Assembly (NCBI GenBank): GCA_964425415.1
Contig: CAYRMJ010000058.1
Span: 1 to 8,891 of the forward strand
From: JAADDK01 sp964425415
GTDB lineage: Archaea; Thermoplasmatota; Thermoplasmata; Thermoplasmatales; Aciduliprofundaceae
Direction of reading: 5' to 3'
DNA length: 8,891 nucleotides
Shown: positions 1 to 6,821 of the stretch, one piece after another
Numbering within the stretch: the stretch's first letter is position 1
How the letters are laid out: each line of letters opens with the position of its first letter
Notes under the pieces: model-generated
Databases searched by the model: none
Told to the model about the DNA's origin: nothing
Seen by the model: only the letters and a program-made list of their open reading frames with translations
Program-made: the position numbers and the translations under genes

Positions 1-2
1 AC

Positions 3-56
3 TATGCCACCCGTGTGATGAGAATAGAGGACGGAAAGATATACGAGGAGCAATGA
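3..56 (+). CDS. C-terminal end of an ABC transporter ATP-binding protein (partial)
   Basis: Only the last 17 codons and the TGA stop lie in the window; the gene begins upstream. The frame reads YATRVMRIEDGKIYEEQ. This matches the usual end of LolD/MacB-type ABC ATPases, where a residue pair such as 'A-x-R' is followed by a short strand and a D-G-(R/K)-I turn just after the H-loop region. The Walker motifs, the signature motif and the H-loop are all outside the window, so the substrate cannot be told. The gene lies 37 bp upstream of the surface protease on the same strand, so the two could be co-transcribed. The tail is short, so this call rests on a familiar pattern rather than a full domain. 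Confidence 0.6.
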   Translation, partial: YATRVMRIEDGKIYEEQ

Positions 57-57
57 G

Positions 58-70
58 AAAAATGTTAATA
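58..70 (+). promoter_or_regulatory. Possible TATA box of the surface protease gene
   Basis: An A/T-rich stretch (aaaaatgttaata) right after the ABC gene stop has its centre about 27-30 bp before the ATG at 94. This is the spacing expected of an archaeal TATA box if transcription starts at or next to that ATG. No Shine-Dalgarno is visible before either candidate start (82 or 94), which fits a leaderless mRNA. The match to a TATA consensus is weak, and read-through from the upstream ABC gene is possible. Confidence 0.35.
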
Positions 71-93
71 CCAATTCACGCATGGGTTCATAT

Positions 94-3000
94 ATGATTG
101 AACGTGCTTTAGTGATTGCACTGACCATGCTGGTACTTCTTGGATCTATTACTCCCTTCGTTAAGGGCTCACACAATGCTCAATTCACTAACACCTCGGT
201 TCCAAGCTGGATTGCAAAAAATCCGGAAATTATTGGCTACAAATCAATTTCGCACAATGGAAAAAGCTATTTAATTTATACTGTAAACGCCCGTGCGCCG
301 CTCACATACCTTACTATAAATAAAGATGGTAGATGGAGCTCTCCCATGTTAGTGGGTGGCAGCTCGCCAAAAATAGGTTTTTTCAAAGCTCACATTTTCG
401 TGGTCTCCATAATGAAGTTCAAAGCAGTTGTTTATTATTTATATGGAGAATGGCATAGAACAGATTTTAAATTTGCACCATGTTCGTCGGTGGATATTTA
501 CAACAAATCCTCTCTTCTCGTGTCTTTTTCCGTAGGTAAGGACATATACTTAACTCATTTTGAGAATGGCGAATTCACAGAACCTAAAAAAATAATCACT
601 GTAAAATATCCGATTAGGAATTTGCGCATTATTGGTGAAAGAAGTATTACAGTCAAAGAGGAGAGTTTGAAATATAATATCATTGAAACCTATGAAAACA
701 ACGGCGACTGGAGATTGGTTGAATATCACAAAACCGCTAAAATTACAGTTGAAGAAAATGGGAATGTGATTATCGGCAGTAAATCAGTTGCTGAATGGAC
801 ATTTATGGTGTACATGGATGAGGACAACAATTTATATGGATACGGCTACAGTGGGGATATGAAAGAGATGATTTCAGGATACACCTCTCACGGTTCAGGA
901 AAGGTAAATATCATCGTTCTGGACGATGGCAACAAAAACGGAGACACAAAGCTCTATTTTGTTAACAACACCGGTGCTCATGACATCTCACCCATGGCAT
1001 CATCATGGCTAAGAAAGGAAATGGACATGGGCGATCCAAACACTCTCATAAATTTCGTTGTATGGACTGAGAAAAATTACCCTGCCCATCACTATTTTCT
1101 TGACCTCTGGGACCATGGATGGGATTACCATGGAGCAATGATTGATCAGACAAATTCCGATATACTGAGTTTAAGTGATTTGGAATATGCAGCTCAAACC
1201 ATTTTGTCAAAAACTGGAAGAGGGGTTGATATCTGGGGCTACGATGCCTGTCTAATGAATGCAGGAGCAGATAACTACGCGATTCGGGAAGGCGCGGATT
1301 TGCTGGTTGCATCTGAAACAACTGAAGGAAATGACGGCTGGGACTATGAAGCCATAATCAGCAATCTAACGGAGAATCCTTATCAAAATCCAGATGAGTT
1401 TGCAAAATCTTTCGTGATGCAGGTGGATGAGATGCATAATAGAACGTCAGTTGTGACCATGGCTGCCATAAACATGACCAGATGGGACTACAACTTCATT
1501 CCCGCTTACAACCAGCTTGCTCAAGCCTTAATGAAAGTCGCTGGCTCGCACAATTCAGAGATTAGAGAAGCAATAAACCACACTTCAGTGGCAGATACTA
1601 TTTATTGGTCTCATGGTATAGATATCTCGGATTTTGCGAAGAATTTAATAAAATATGTGAACGACAGCAACGTGAGATTATGGGCCAACAGAGTTTTGGA
1701 GAATGTGAGTTATTCAGTGATATCATCCTATGACTCCGCAAATGAAAATAGAACTTTCATGGCTGAGACAAAGGACCCCTCTGAGGCAAAAGTTAGCTAT
1801 TCCCTGTTTAGAGACATCAACTGGGGCCGAATGCTGAATCAAATTTTCAACAATGGAAGCGATGTGCATGATGCCGTGCCATCCTGCTATATCACAGAAC
1901 CAACTAACGATTTTCGGATTGCGGCAAATTCCACAATTGTGATAAAAGGAGTGGCAAATTCTGAAAATACTCTAAAAAAAGTGGAAGTTAAGCTTGATAA
2001 AGGAAACTGGATTGTGGCTGATGGAACATATAAGTGGAAGGTATCTCTAAGTTTGAAAGGTGTAAAATTGGGAACACATGTGATTTTTGCAAGAGCTTAC
2101 GATGGAACTTTTTACTCTATACCGTGGAGAGTTAAAGTAAATGTGGTAAAATACGCTCCCGATTTAACTGTTGATAAGCTGTTTGTGAGTAATGACACAC
2201 CCCACGCAGGTCAGATAATCAACATAACTGCTGAGTGCTACAATTCTGGAACTGCAGACGCTTCAAATGTTGAGGTGGGCATATATTATGACAAAAAAGA
2301 TGCGCAACACCTGATTGCTGTTGTGAGTTTTGGGAATATATCCAAAGGAGCTGAGATTATTAAGAATGTGAGATGGAACACAACCATGATGGGCGGATTG
2401 AGAAAAATAATTGCCTACGCTGATCCCTATAACAAAATATCAGAACTAAACGAGAACAACAACTTCAGAACATTGGATATCTACATTTCAGGAAATGTAT
2501 CCTCACCCCCTCAAAACCTTACGGCAATTGCAGGAAATTCTTACGTGCTGCTGAGATGGAAACCACCAAAGTACTCAGGAGATGCTTACATTGAAAACTA
2601 CACTATATTCAGGGGTTATTCAATTAATAGCATGGTTAAACTTAAAACCATCTCATCCAGAATGACACAGTTTAACGACACTTCAACGGATAACGGAGTA
2701 AAGTATTACTATGCAGTTGCTGCGGTTAACAATGTTGGTATGAGCAATATTAGCAATGTTGTTAGTGCGTTTCCTTCAGGGCCACCTTCCGCACCCAGAA
2801 ATTTAATAGCCATTCGCGGGGATGGTTTTGCAACTCTCATGTGGTACAGTCCCCAGAGCGATAACGGAAAGCCAGTGAAAGAATACAGGATATACAGAAA
2901 TGGAGAGCTTATAGCCTCTGTGAATTTTACCGTTCTGATATTTCGGGATGAAAACTTATCGGTCAATGAAAGTTATGAGTATTATGTCACAGCGATAAAC

Positions 3001-3960
3001 TCAAATGGAGAAAGCCCTCCGAGCAATACAGTGAAGGTGATGTGGCACACCCCTGACGCACCATCTTGCCTTAGAGTTGCAAGAGGTGATGGCTATGTGC
3101 AGTTGTGGTGGAGAAAACCTGTGAACGATGGAGGCACGCATATTCTCGGCTATGCCATATACAGAAACGGACGCAATATTGCGAATATAAGTGCTGATAC
3201 TCATTTTTATAATGATACAAACATAAGCGTTGCAAACAAATACTGGTATTCGGTCAGAGCATTTAATGGAGTTGGATACGGAAACTTCTCAAAAAGACTG
3301 AATGTCTCATGGGAAAGCCCCTCTAAACCTCAGAATTTGGTAGCAAAGATAAATGGACATGATGTTTTACTTACATGGGCTGCGCCCTCATGGAATGGGG
3401 GCACACATGTTCAAGGATACATCGTTTACAGAAACAATGTTGCCATAGCGGAGATTGGTCCTAAAATTCTGTCATACACGGATCATGTGAGGTTACTGAG
3501 TAAATACACATACACAGTTGCCGCGTACAACGGAGTTGGCACAAGTCCCGCTTCAAATCCTGCGGTTGTGAGCTGGGAAGCACCGTGGATTAACGCAACC
3601 ATAACTTCTGATGGACCGATGATAAAAATTGAGATTGATTACATAGCAGATGGTGGTGCCACTCCCAAATATGCAGTATATCTCAACTGGGGAACAGGAT
3701 GGGTTCATGAGTGCACCACTGAAAACAGAACAATACTGATAAATGGAGAAAAATACATCTCACTCCTGCCTTTTGGTACGGATAAAAAAGTTCAAGTGAA
3801 AGTCGTACCTGAGAACGATGCGGGAGTGGGCATGCCGGTTATCAGCGTGGTGGATATAAGTGATTACAACATAACCATAGCATGGATACTCTCTGCGATT
3901 TTCATAGTAGCAATTCTTGGGGTAATTAAATACAGAGTGCGCAAATCAAAGAAGAGATAA
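94..3960 (+). CDS. Secreted, membrane-anchored clostripain-family (C11) cysteine protease with Ig-like, CARDB and fibronectin III domains
   Basis: Probable cell-surface endopeptidase, 1288 residues from the ATG at 94. An in-frame ATG at 82 adds four residues (numbers below count from 82). I prefer 94 because it starts the signal peptide directly (MIERALVIALTMLVLLG) and fits a leaderless start. Layout: signal peptide to about residue 30; beta-rich module at 31-237 with an aromatic repeat (W85, W124, F165, W210); C11 peptidase at about 238-590; Ig-like at 600-690; CARDB at 693-803; four FN3 domains at about 807-1168; a degenerate beta domain at 1168-1262; a transmembrane helix at about 1264-1284 and a basic tail (RVRKSKKR). 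In the peptidase, the family opening EWTFMVYMDEDNNL is at 238. The His of WDHGW (H345) and the Cys of YDACLM (C390) form the expected dyad. D388 of DAC matches the clostripain residue linked to cleavage after Arg/Lys. About 32 N-x-S/T sequons suggest heavy glycosylation. The likely role is degradation of external protein, perhaps feeding a peptide uptake system (inference). The family call is firm; the substrate and autoprocessing are unknown. Confidence 0.9.
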   Translation: MIERALVIALTMLVLLGSITPFVKGSHNAQFTNTSVPSWIAKNPEIIGYKSISHNGKSYLIYTVNARAPLTYLTINKDGRWSSPMLVGGSSPKIGFFKAHIFVVSIMKFKAVVYYLYGEWHRTDFKFAPCSSVDIYNKSSLLVSFSVGKDIYLTHFENGEFTEPKKIITVKYPIRNLRIIGERSITVKEESLKYNIIETYENNGDWRLVEYHKTAKITVEENGNVIIGSKSVAEWTFMVYMDEDNNLYGYGYSGDMKEMISGYTSHGSGKVNIIVLDDGNKNGDTKLYFVNNTGAHDISPMASSWLRKEMDMGDPNTLINFVVWTEKNYPAHHYFLDLWDHGWDYHGAMIDQTNSDILSLSDLEYAAQTILSKTGRGVDIWGYDACLMNAGADNYAIREGADLLVASETTEGNDGWDYEAIISNLTENPYQNPDEFAKSFVMQVDEMHNRTSVVTMAAINMTRWDYNFIPAYNQLAQALMKVAGSHNSEIREAINHTSVADTIYWSHGIDISDFAKNLIKYVNDSNVRLWANRVLENVSYSVISSYDSANENRTFMAETKDPSEAKVSYSLFRDINWGRMLNQIFNNGSDVHDAVPSCYITEPTNDFRIAANSTIVIKGVANSENTLKKVEVKLDKGNWIVADGTYKWKVSLSLKGVKLGTHVIFARAYDGTFYSIPWRVKVNVVKYAPDLTVDKLFVSNDTPHAGQIINITAECYNSGTADASNVEVGIYYDKKDAQHLIAVVSFGNISKGAEIIKNVRWNTTMMGGLRKIIAYADPYNKISELNENNNFRTLDIYISGNVSSPPQNLTAIAGNSYVLLRWKPPKYSGDAYIENYTIFRGYSINSMVKLKTISSRMTQFNDTSTDNGVKYYYAVAAVNNVGMSNISNVVSAFPSGPPSAPRNLIAIRGDGFATLMWYSPQSDNGKPVKEYRIYRNGELIASVNFTVLIFRDENLSVNESYEYYVTAINSNGESPPSNTVKVMWHTPDAPSCLRVARGDGYVQLWWRKPVNDGGTHILGYAIYRNGRNIANISADTHFYNDTNISVANKYWYSVRAFNGVGYGNFSKRLNVSWESPSKPQNLVAKINGHDVLLTWAAPSWNGGTHVQGYIVYRNNVAIAEIGPKILSYTDHVRLLSKYTYTVAAYNGVGTSPASNPAVVSWEAPWINATITSDGPMIKIEIDYIADGGATPKYAVYLNWGTGWVHECTTENRTILINGEKYISLLPFGTDKKVQVKVVPENDAGVGMPVISVVDISDYNITIAWILSAIFIVAILGVIKYRVRKSKKR
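2500..3585 (+). repeat. Four tandem fibronectin type III-coding repeats
   Basis: Four units of about 88-94 codons start near 2500, 2782, 3052 and 3319. Each has the FN3 pattern P-x-x-(L)-x-A at the start, a strand with W (RWKPP, MWYSP, WWRKP, TWAAP), a GY-x-(I/V)-YRN-like strand, and a late Y-x-Y-x-V-x-A-x-N-x-x-G strand. Units 3 and 4 are closest (NDGGTHILGYAIYRNG against WNGGTHVQGYIVYRNN) but differ at many codons, so they are not recent copies. They probably act as a spacer or an adhesive stalk between the peptidase and the membrane. Confidence 0.85.
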
Positions 3961-4004
3961 ATAAATTCATATTTTCCGCAACCTATTTCATTCAAAACCA
4001 TCAC

Positions 4005-4013
4005 CTTAAAATT
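4005..4013 (+). promoter_or_regulatory. TATA box for the disulfide oxidoreductase gene
   Basis: The sequence cttaaaatt sits in the short gap after the protease gene, centred about 27 bp before the ATG at 4036. This is the standard distance from an archaeal TATA box to the transcription start, so the mRNA should begin at or beside the ATG, and there is no Shine-Dalgarno. This spacing is also the main reason to reject the in-frame TTG at 4012, which overlaps the box. Confidence 0.5.
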
Positions 4014-4035
4014 GAATGATGTTATCCCTCTAATT

Positions 4036-5316
4036 ATGATAGTGATAATTGGACTGGGTACCGGAGGCTTGTACGCTGCAAGATGGATATCCATGCACAG
4101 CAGAAATGAGAAAATCACGATAATTGAAAAGCGAAGCTACGAAACTTACTCTCCATGCTCCATACCAATGGTCGTGGAAGGAAAAATAAGCGAGAAGGAT
4201 ATTGTGCATCCATTCCCAAAGAGCAAAAATACGGAGGTTCTTACCAATCACGAAGCTGTGGAAATTGACAATGTCAATAAAGAGGTGAAAGTTAAAAATT
4301 TAGGGGATGGCTCTGAGAGAGTAATAAAGTATGATTCATTAATATACTCCGCAGGCGCTACTCCTTGGCTACCGCCAGTAGAGGGTGTGCACTTAGAAGG
4401 GGTATTTACTGTGCGCACTGTTGAAGATGCCATAAGGATAAAAAACTGGGCTGAGAAATCGTCAAAAGTTTTGGTTGTGGGCGCTGGTGCCATAGGCGTG
4501 GAAATGGCTCATGCCCTTAGAAAGAGGGGCTTGGAAGTAACCATCGTGGAGATGTTAAATTGGGCATTTCCCACGGCAATTGACAGGGACATGGCCAAAT
4601 ATGTGGATGAATACCTAAGAAAGGAGGGAATACGCACCATCTACGGGGCTAAAGTTGAAAAAATTTTAGGTTCACAGAGCGTTGAAGGAGCGATAATAGC
4701 TGGAGAAAAAGAGGATTTTGATATGGTAATAATGAGCACTGGTGTGCGCCCAAATACCGGGCTTCTGAAGGATAAAGTTAAGCTAGATGATAGGGGCTTT
4801 GTAATGGTGGATGAGCGAATGCACACATCAGATCCAAGTATATACGCAATTGGAGACTGTGTAAGGACCCCTTATGGAGTCATACAGCTTGCCACCACTG
4901 CACTAAACCAAGCAATAGTGGCCGCCATCAACGCAACAGGTGGAGATGCAAAGATCAGAAAACCAAATGGTGCATTTGTTTCCGCCTTTGGTGGCTACGA
5001 GGTTGCAAGCGTTGGTAAAATGGAGGGAGTGATCGGAAGAGGATGGAGCAGGGTCAATCCATATAGCGAAGAAAAGGTAGTTATGAAAATTTACGTGTCA
5101 GAAGATGGTAGAATCAACGGCGCGCAGGCAGTTGGTCCCGGAGCAGGAAGCAGAATAGACATCTTATCCGCTCTGATACGCACCGGTGGTAAGGTATGGG
5201 ACCTTGCATTCATGGAAAAATCCTATTGTCCAGAGCTCTGCGAACTTTACGATGTGATAAAAATCGCCGCTGAAAATGCTATGAGAAAATTGAAGATTGA
5301 AAAATACGAGATTTGA
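4036..5316 (+). CDS. FAD-dependent pyridine nucleotide-disulfide oxidoreductase (NADH oxidase / CoA-disulfide reductase family)
   Basis: A flavoprotein of 426 residues, expected to be cytoplasmic, that uses NAD(P)H to reduce CoA disulfide, polysulfide or oxygen. It opens with the FAD-binding Rossmann motif MIVIIGLGTGGLYAARW. The redox cysteine lies in TYSPCSIP (C41 from this start), where the family has its single active-site Cys. A second Rossmann motif (VVGAGAIGVEMAHALRKRG) binds NAD(P)H, and YAIGDC closes the FAD site. A C-terminal dimerisation domain follows, with no rhodanese domain, and the length is normal for the family. An in-frame TTG at 4012 would add eight residues; ATG 4036 fits the FAD motif and the promoter spacing. 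The tail has SYCPELCELYD, with two cysteines (398 and 402) where relatives usually have an aromatic-Pro motif. Sequence alone cannot separate NADH oxidase, CoA-disulfide reductase and sulfur reductase; members are often linked to sulfur respiration or oxygen defence. Confidence 0.88.
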   Translation: MIVIIGLGTGGLYAARWISMHSRNEKITIIEKRSYETYSPCSIPMVVEGKISEKDIVHPFPKSKNTEVLTNHEAVEIDNVNKEVKVKNLGDGSERVIKYDSLIYSAGATPWLPPVEGVHLEGVFTVRTVEDAIRIKNWAEKSSKVLVVGAGAIGVEMAHALRKRGLEVTIVEMLNWAFPTAIDRDMAKYVDEYLRKEGIRTIYGAKVEKILGSQSVEGAIIAGEKEDFDMVIMSTGVRPNTGLLKDKVKLDDRGFVMVDERMHTSDPSIYAIGDCVRTPYGVIQLATTALNQAIVAAINATGGDAKIRKPNGAFVSAFGGYEVASVGKMEGVIGRGWSRVNPYSEEKVVMKIYVSEDGRINGAQAVGPGAGSRIDILSALIRTGGKVWDLAFMEKSYCPELCELYDVIKIAAENAMRKLKIEKYEI

Positions 5317-5340
5317 GAAAAATTTTTATTCTTTAAAATA
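5317..5340 (+). promoter_or_regulatory. AT-rich end of the oxidoreductase gene and probable sepF promoter
   Basis: The stretch between the oxidoreductase stop and the sepF leader holds a T-run (5323-5327) and several TATA-like words (tttttattc at 5323, tttaaaata at 5332). A box near 5319-5327 would start transcription at about 5346-5353 and leave a very short leader with the Shine-Dalgarno. The T-run could also terminate the upstream transcript. The exact box cannot be fixed by eye. Confidence 0.35.
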
Positions 5341-5352
5341 TTACACTACTTA

Positions 5353-5359
5353 GAGGTGG
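5353..5359 (+). promoter_or_regulatory. Shine-Dalgarno of sepF
   Basis: The word gaggtgg lies 6 bp before the ATG at 5366 and complements the archaeal 16S rRNA 3' end (anti-SD core CCUCC). An in-frame TAG at 5351 rules out any longer N-terminus, so this site fixes the start of sepF. Confidence 0.75.
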
Positions 5360-5365
5360 TTTAAA

Positions 5366-5740
5366 ATGCCAATTCTGAAGAGAAAGCCAGCAAGAGTCGG
5401 TGAGCGATACAATACGAGAGAGCCACGCAAGTACATTGACCTAAATGAATACGATACGGGTTTGGAAGCACAGGCCTCTGGCCCGGTGGTTAGGGTGGCT
5501 GAAGTTTATCGCTATGAAGATGTTAGAAAGCTGTCAGATATAGTTTATAATGGTGACATTTTGATGATTGATTACTCATCAATTGCCAACGATGACCTAA
5601 CATTGCGGAGAATAATAAGTGAGCTGAAGAGCATAGCAAAGGATGTCAATGGAGATGTTGCGGGAGTTGGAAAGAATTTGCTTGTTCTGACCCCCACCGG
5701 CATAAAAATCTCAAGAAAGAAAATAAAGGGGCTCTCCTGA
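5366..5740 (+). CDS. sepF: Archaeal SepF-like cell division protein (DUF552 family)
   Basis: A 124-residue homologue of SepF, which in archaea that divide with FtsZ tethers the Z-ring to the membrane. The body matches the archaeal family closely: KYIDLNEYD at 23-31, VRVAEVYRYEDVRKL, IVYNGDILMIDYSSIANDD, then the conserved end DVNGDVAGVGKNLLVLTPTGIKISR. The start is certain, with a strong Shine-Dalgarno 6 bp upstream and an in-frame stop five codons before the ATG. The N-terminus (MPILKRKPARVGERY) is short, basic and proline-bearing. It does not look like the amphipathic membrane-binding helix usual at the start of SepF, so membrane contact may be weak or use another route. The gene follows the oxidoreductase by 49 bp and converges on the kinase-like gene. 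FtsZ is not in this window. Confidence 0.88.
   Translation: MPILKRKPARVGERYNTREPRKYIDLNEYDTGLEAQASGPVVRVAEVYRYEDVRKLSDIVYNGDILMIDYSSIANDDLTLRRIISELKSIAKDVNGDVAGVGKNLLVLTPTGIKISRKKIKGLS
5713..5727 (-). terminator. T-rich termination tract after the kinase-like gene
   Basis: Read on the - strand, this stretch is TTTATTTTCTTTCTT, about 18 bp past the kinase-like gene stop, and it lies inside the Lys-rich end of sepF (ISRKKIKG). It could end the L21e-to-kinase operon transcript. Confidence 0.4.
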
Positions 5741-5758
5741 ATTTTTATTCTAATTTTA
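5741..5758 (+). terminator. T-rich termination tract after sepF
   Basis: Directly after the sepF stop the + strand reads atttttattctaatttta, two T-runs of the kind that end archaeal transcripts without a hairpin. The tract overlaps the last codons of the opposite-strand kinase-like gene, whose stop is at 5745. Confidence 0.5.
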
Positions 5759-6821
5759 TCACTCTGTATTTTCCGTATCCCATTAGCACCTTGTAGTATC
5801 CTTTTAAAAACTCGCAATCGTCCAAATCCATTTTCAGAGTGCTTATCTCGCTCAATTTTCGTGGAGTGGCCACCACAACAATGTTTTCTTTTCCCACATT
5901 TCTCAGAACTCTCTCGCTTATTTGCTGATTTCCGCGTCCGAACAAAAAACCCTGAGACCCAATGGGTGTAACAATCAGTTTTTTTGCATCATATTTGCTA
6001 ACAAGCTGGAAAAGAGTTTTTTCATCTACATCCAAGGCTATTTCTTCATCACAGCAGTACGCATCCACACCCAAGAGCGTCTTTTTCCAGCCCAATTTCT
6101 CAGCTATTTTGGCCGTTGTGGTTCCTGCACCTAAAATATATAGTACTTTATCCTCAATTTCTTCAGATATAAAATCTGCAATTGCATCTTTATCTTCCTC
6201 GTCCTCAGCCCCATATTCGCTTTTGCTGTTTTGAATCATATTGGGCATATATGGCACTTTTGCAAATCCATACAACCTTATTTTCAGTTTGTTCTCTCTA
6301 TACGCTTCTTCATCTATGTCCAATACCTCTCCATCACCAACCTTTGCATTTCCTCTAATCATCTCTTTTACTATCATTCCACAATGCTGTGGAGTTATGC
6401 AAAAAACTGAAGAGTACATTTTAACCCCCGAAGGCACGCCAAGTATGGGAACGCTTGTTCCAACAACGCTTAGCACATCTCTTGCGGTACCATCTCCACC
6501 TACGAAAACTATGAGATTGACATTGGAAAGCATCATTTTCACAGCTCTTTTAGTGTCCTCTGCGGTGGTTATATTGGGTGTTTTGTAAATTACTTTGTAG
6601 TCAAAATTAAAATCTTCAAGTGCGTCTTCTCCCATAGAACCGGAGGGCGTTAAAAACGCAATGTTTTCTGAGTCTAAAGATTTCAGAAAAGCACGTGCAC
6701 GCTCTGGAGCTCTTGGCTCAGCACCTCTCCTAAGTGCCTCTTCGTAAACTCCATCTGTACCCTTAAGAGCAACCTTTCCACCCATTCCAGCGATCGGATT
6801 AATCAGAAAGCCGATGTACAT
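5745..6821 (-). CDS. ATP-NAD kinase-like protein (COG3199 / AcoX-type family)
   Basis: A predicted kinase of 358 residues, related to NAD kinases that make NADP from NAD and ATP or polyphosphate. It opens with MYIGFLINPIAGMGGKVALKGTDG, the family N-terminus. The nucleotide-binding GGDGT motif is at residues 108-112 in LIVFVGGDGTARDVL. Further family blocks are PILGVPSGVKMYS, VLYILGAGTTTAKIAEKLG and TPIGSQGFLFGRGNQQIS. I chose the ATG at 6821: a strong Shine-Dalgarno (gaggtgg, 6 bp away) lies before it and the conserved N-terminus starts there. A longer frame back to 6890 only adds residues read from inside ksgA. The gene overlaps the end of ksgA by 23 bp, so translation is likely coupled. The exact substrate is not proven for this family. 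The sequence AYCCDEE occupies a usually variable loop. Confidence 0.85.
   Translation of the reverse strand: MYIGFLINPIAGMGGKVALKGTDGVYEEALRRGAEPRAPERARAFLKSLDSENIAFLTPSGSMGEDALEDFNFDYKVIYKTPNITTAEDTKRAVKMMLSNVNLIVFVGGDGTARDVLSVVGTSVPILGVPSGVKMYSSVFCITPQHCGMIVKEMIRGNAKVGDGEVLDIDEEAYRENKLKIRLYGFAKVPYMPNMIQNSKSEYGAEDEEDKDAIADFISEEIEDKVLYILGAGTTTAKIAEKLGWKKTLLGVDAYCCDEEIALDVDEKTLFQLVSKYDAKKLIVTPIGSQGFLFGRGNQQISERVLRNVGKENIVVVATPRKLSEISTLKMDLDDCEFLKGYYKVLMGYGKYRVIKLE

Noticed and set aside
1046..1321. Open frame of 91 codons on the - strand inside the protease gene
   Set aside because: It lies opposite the catalytic Cys and His region of a clear C11 domain, has no ribosome site and shows no family pattern. 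It is an antisense shadow.
2709..3204. Two - strand open frames opposite the FN3 repeats
   Set aside because: They come from the repeated FN3 codons read backwards, and their hydrophobic look reflects this.
4012..4035. TTG start for the oxidoreductase
   Set aside because: It overlaps the TATA box and would put extra residues before the FAD motif that normally starts the family; ATG 4036 has the right promoter distance.
4030..4826. Three - strand open frames opposite the oxidoreductase
   Set aside because: Ser/Thr/Pro-rich translations without start signals, covered by a well-supported gene on the + strand.
5922..6588. Three + strand open frames opposite the kinase-like gene
   Set aside because: Ser/Phe-rich translations typical of an antisense reading, while the - strand gene has a full set of family motifs.
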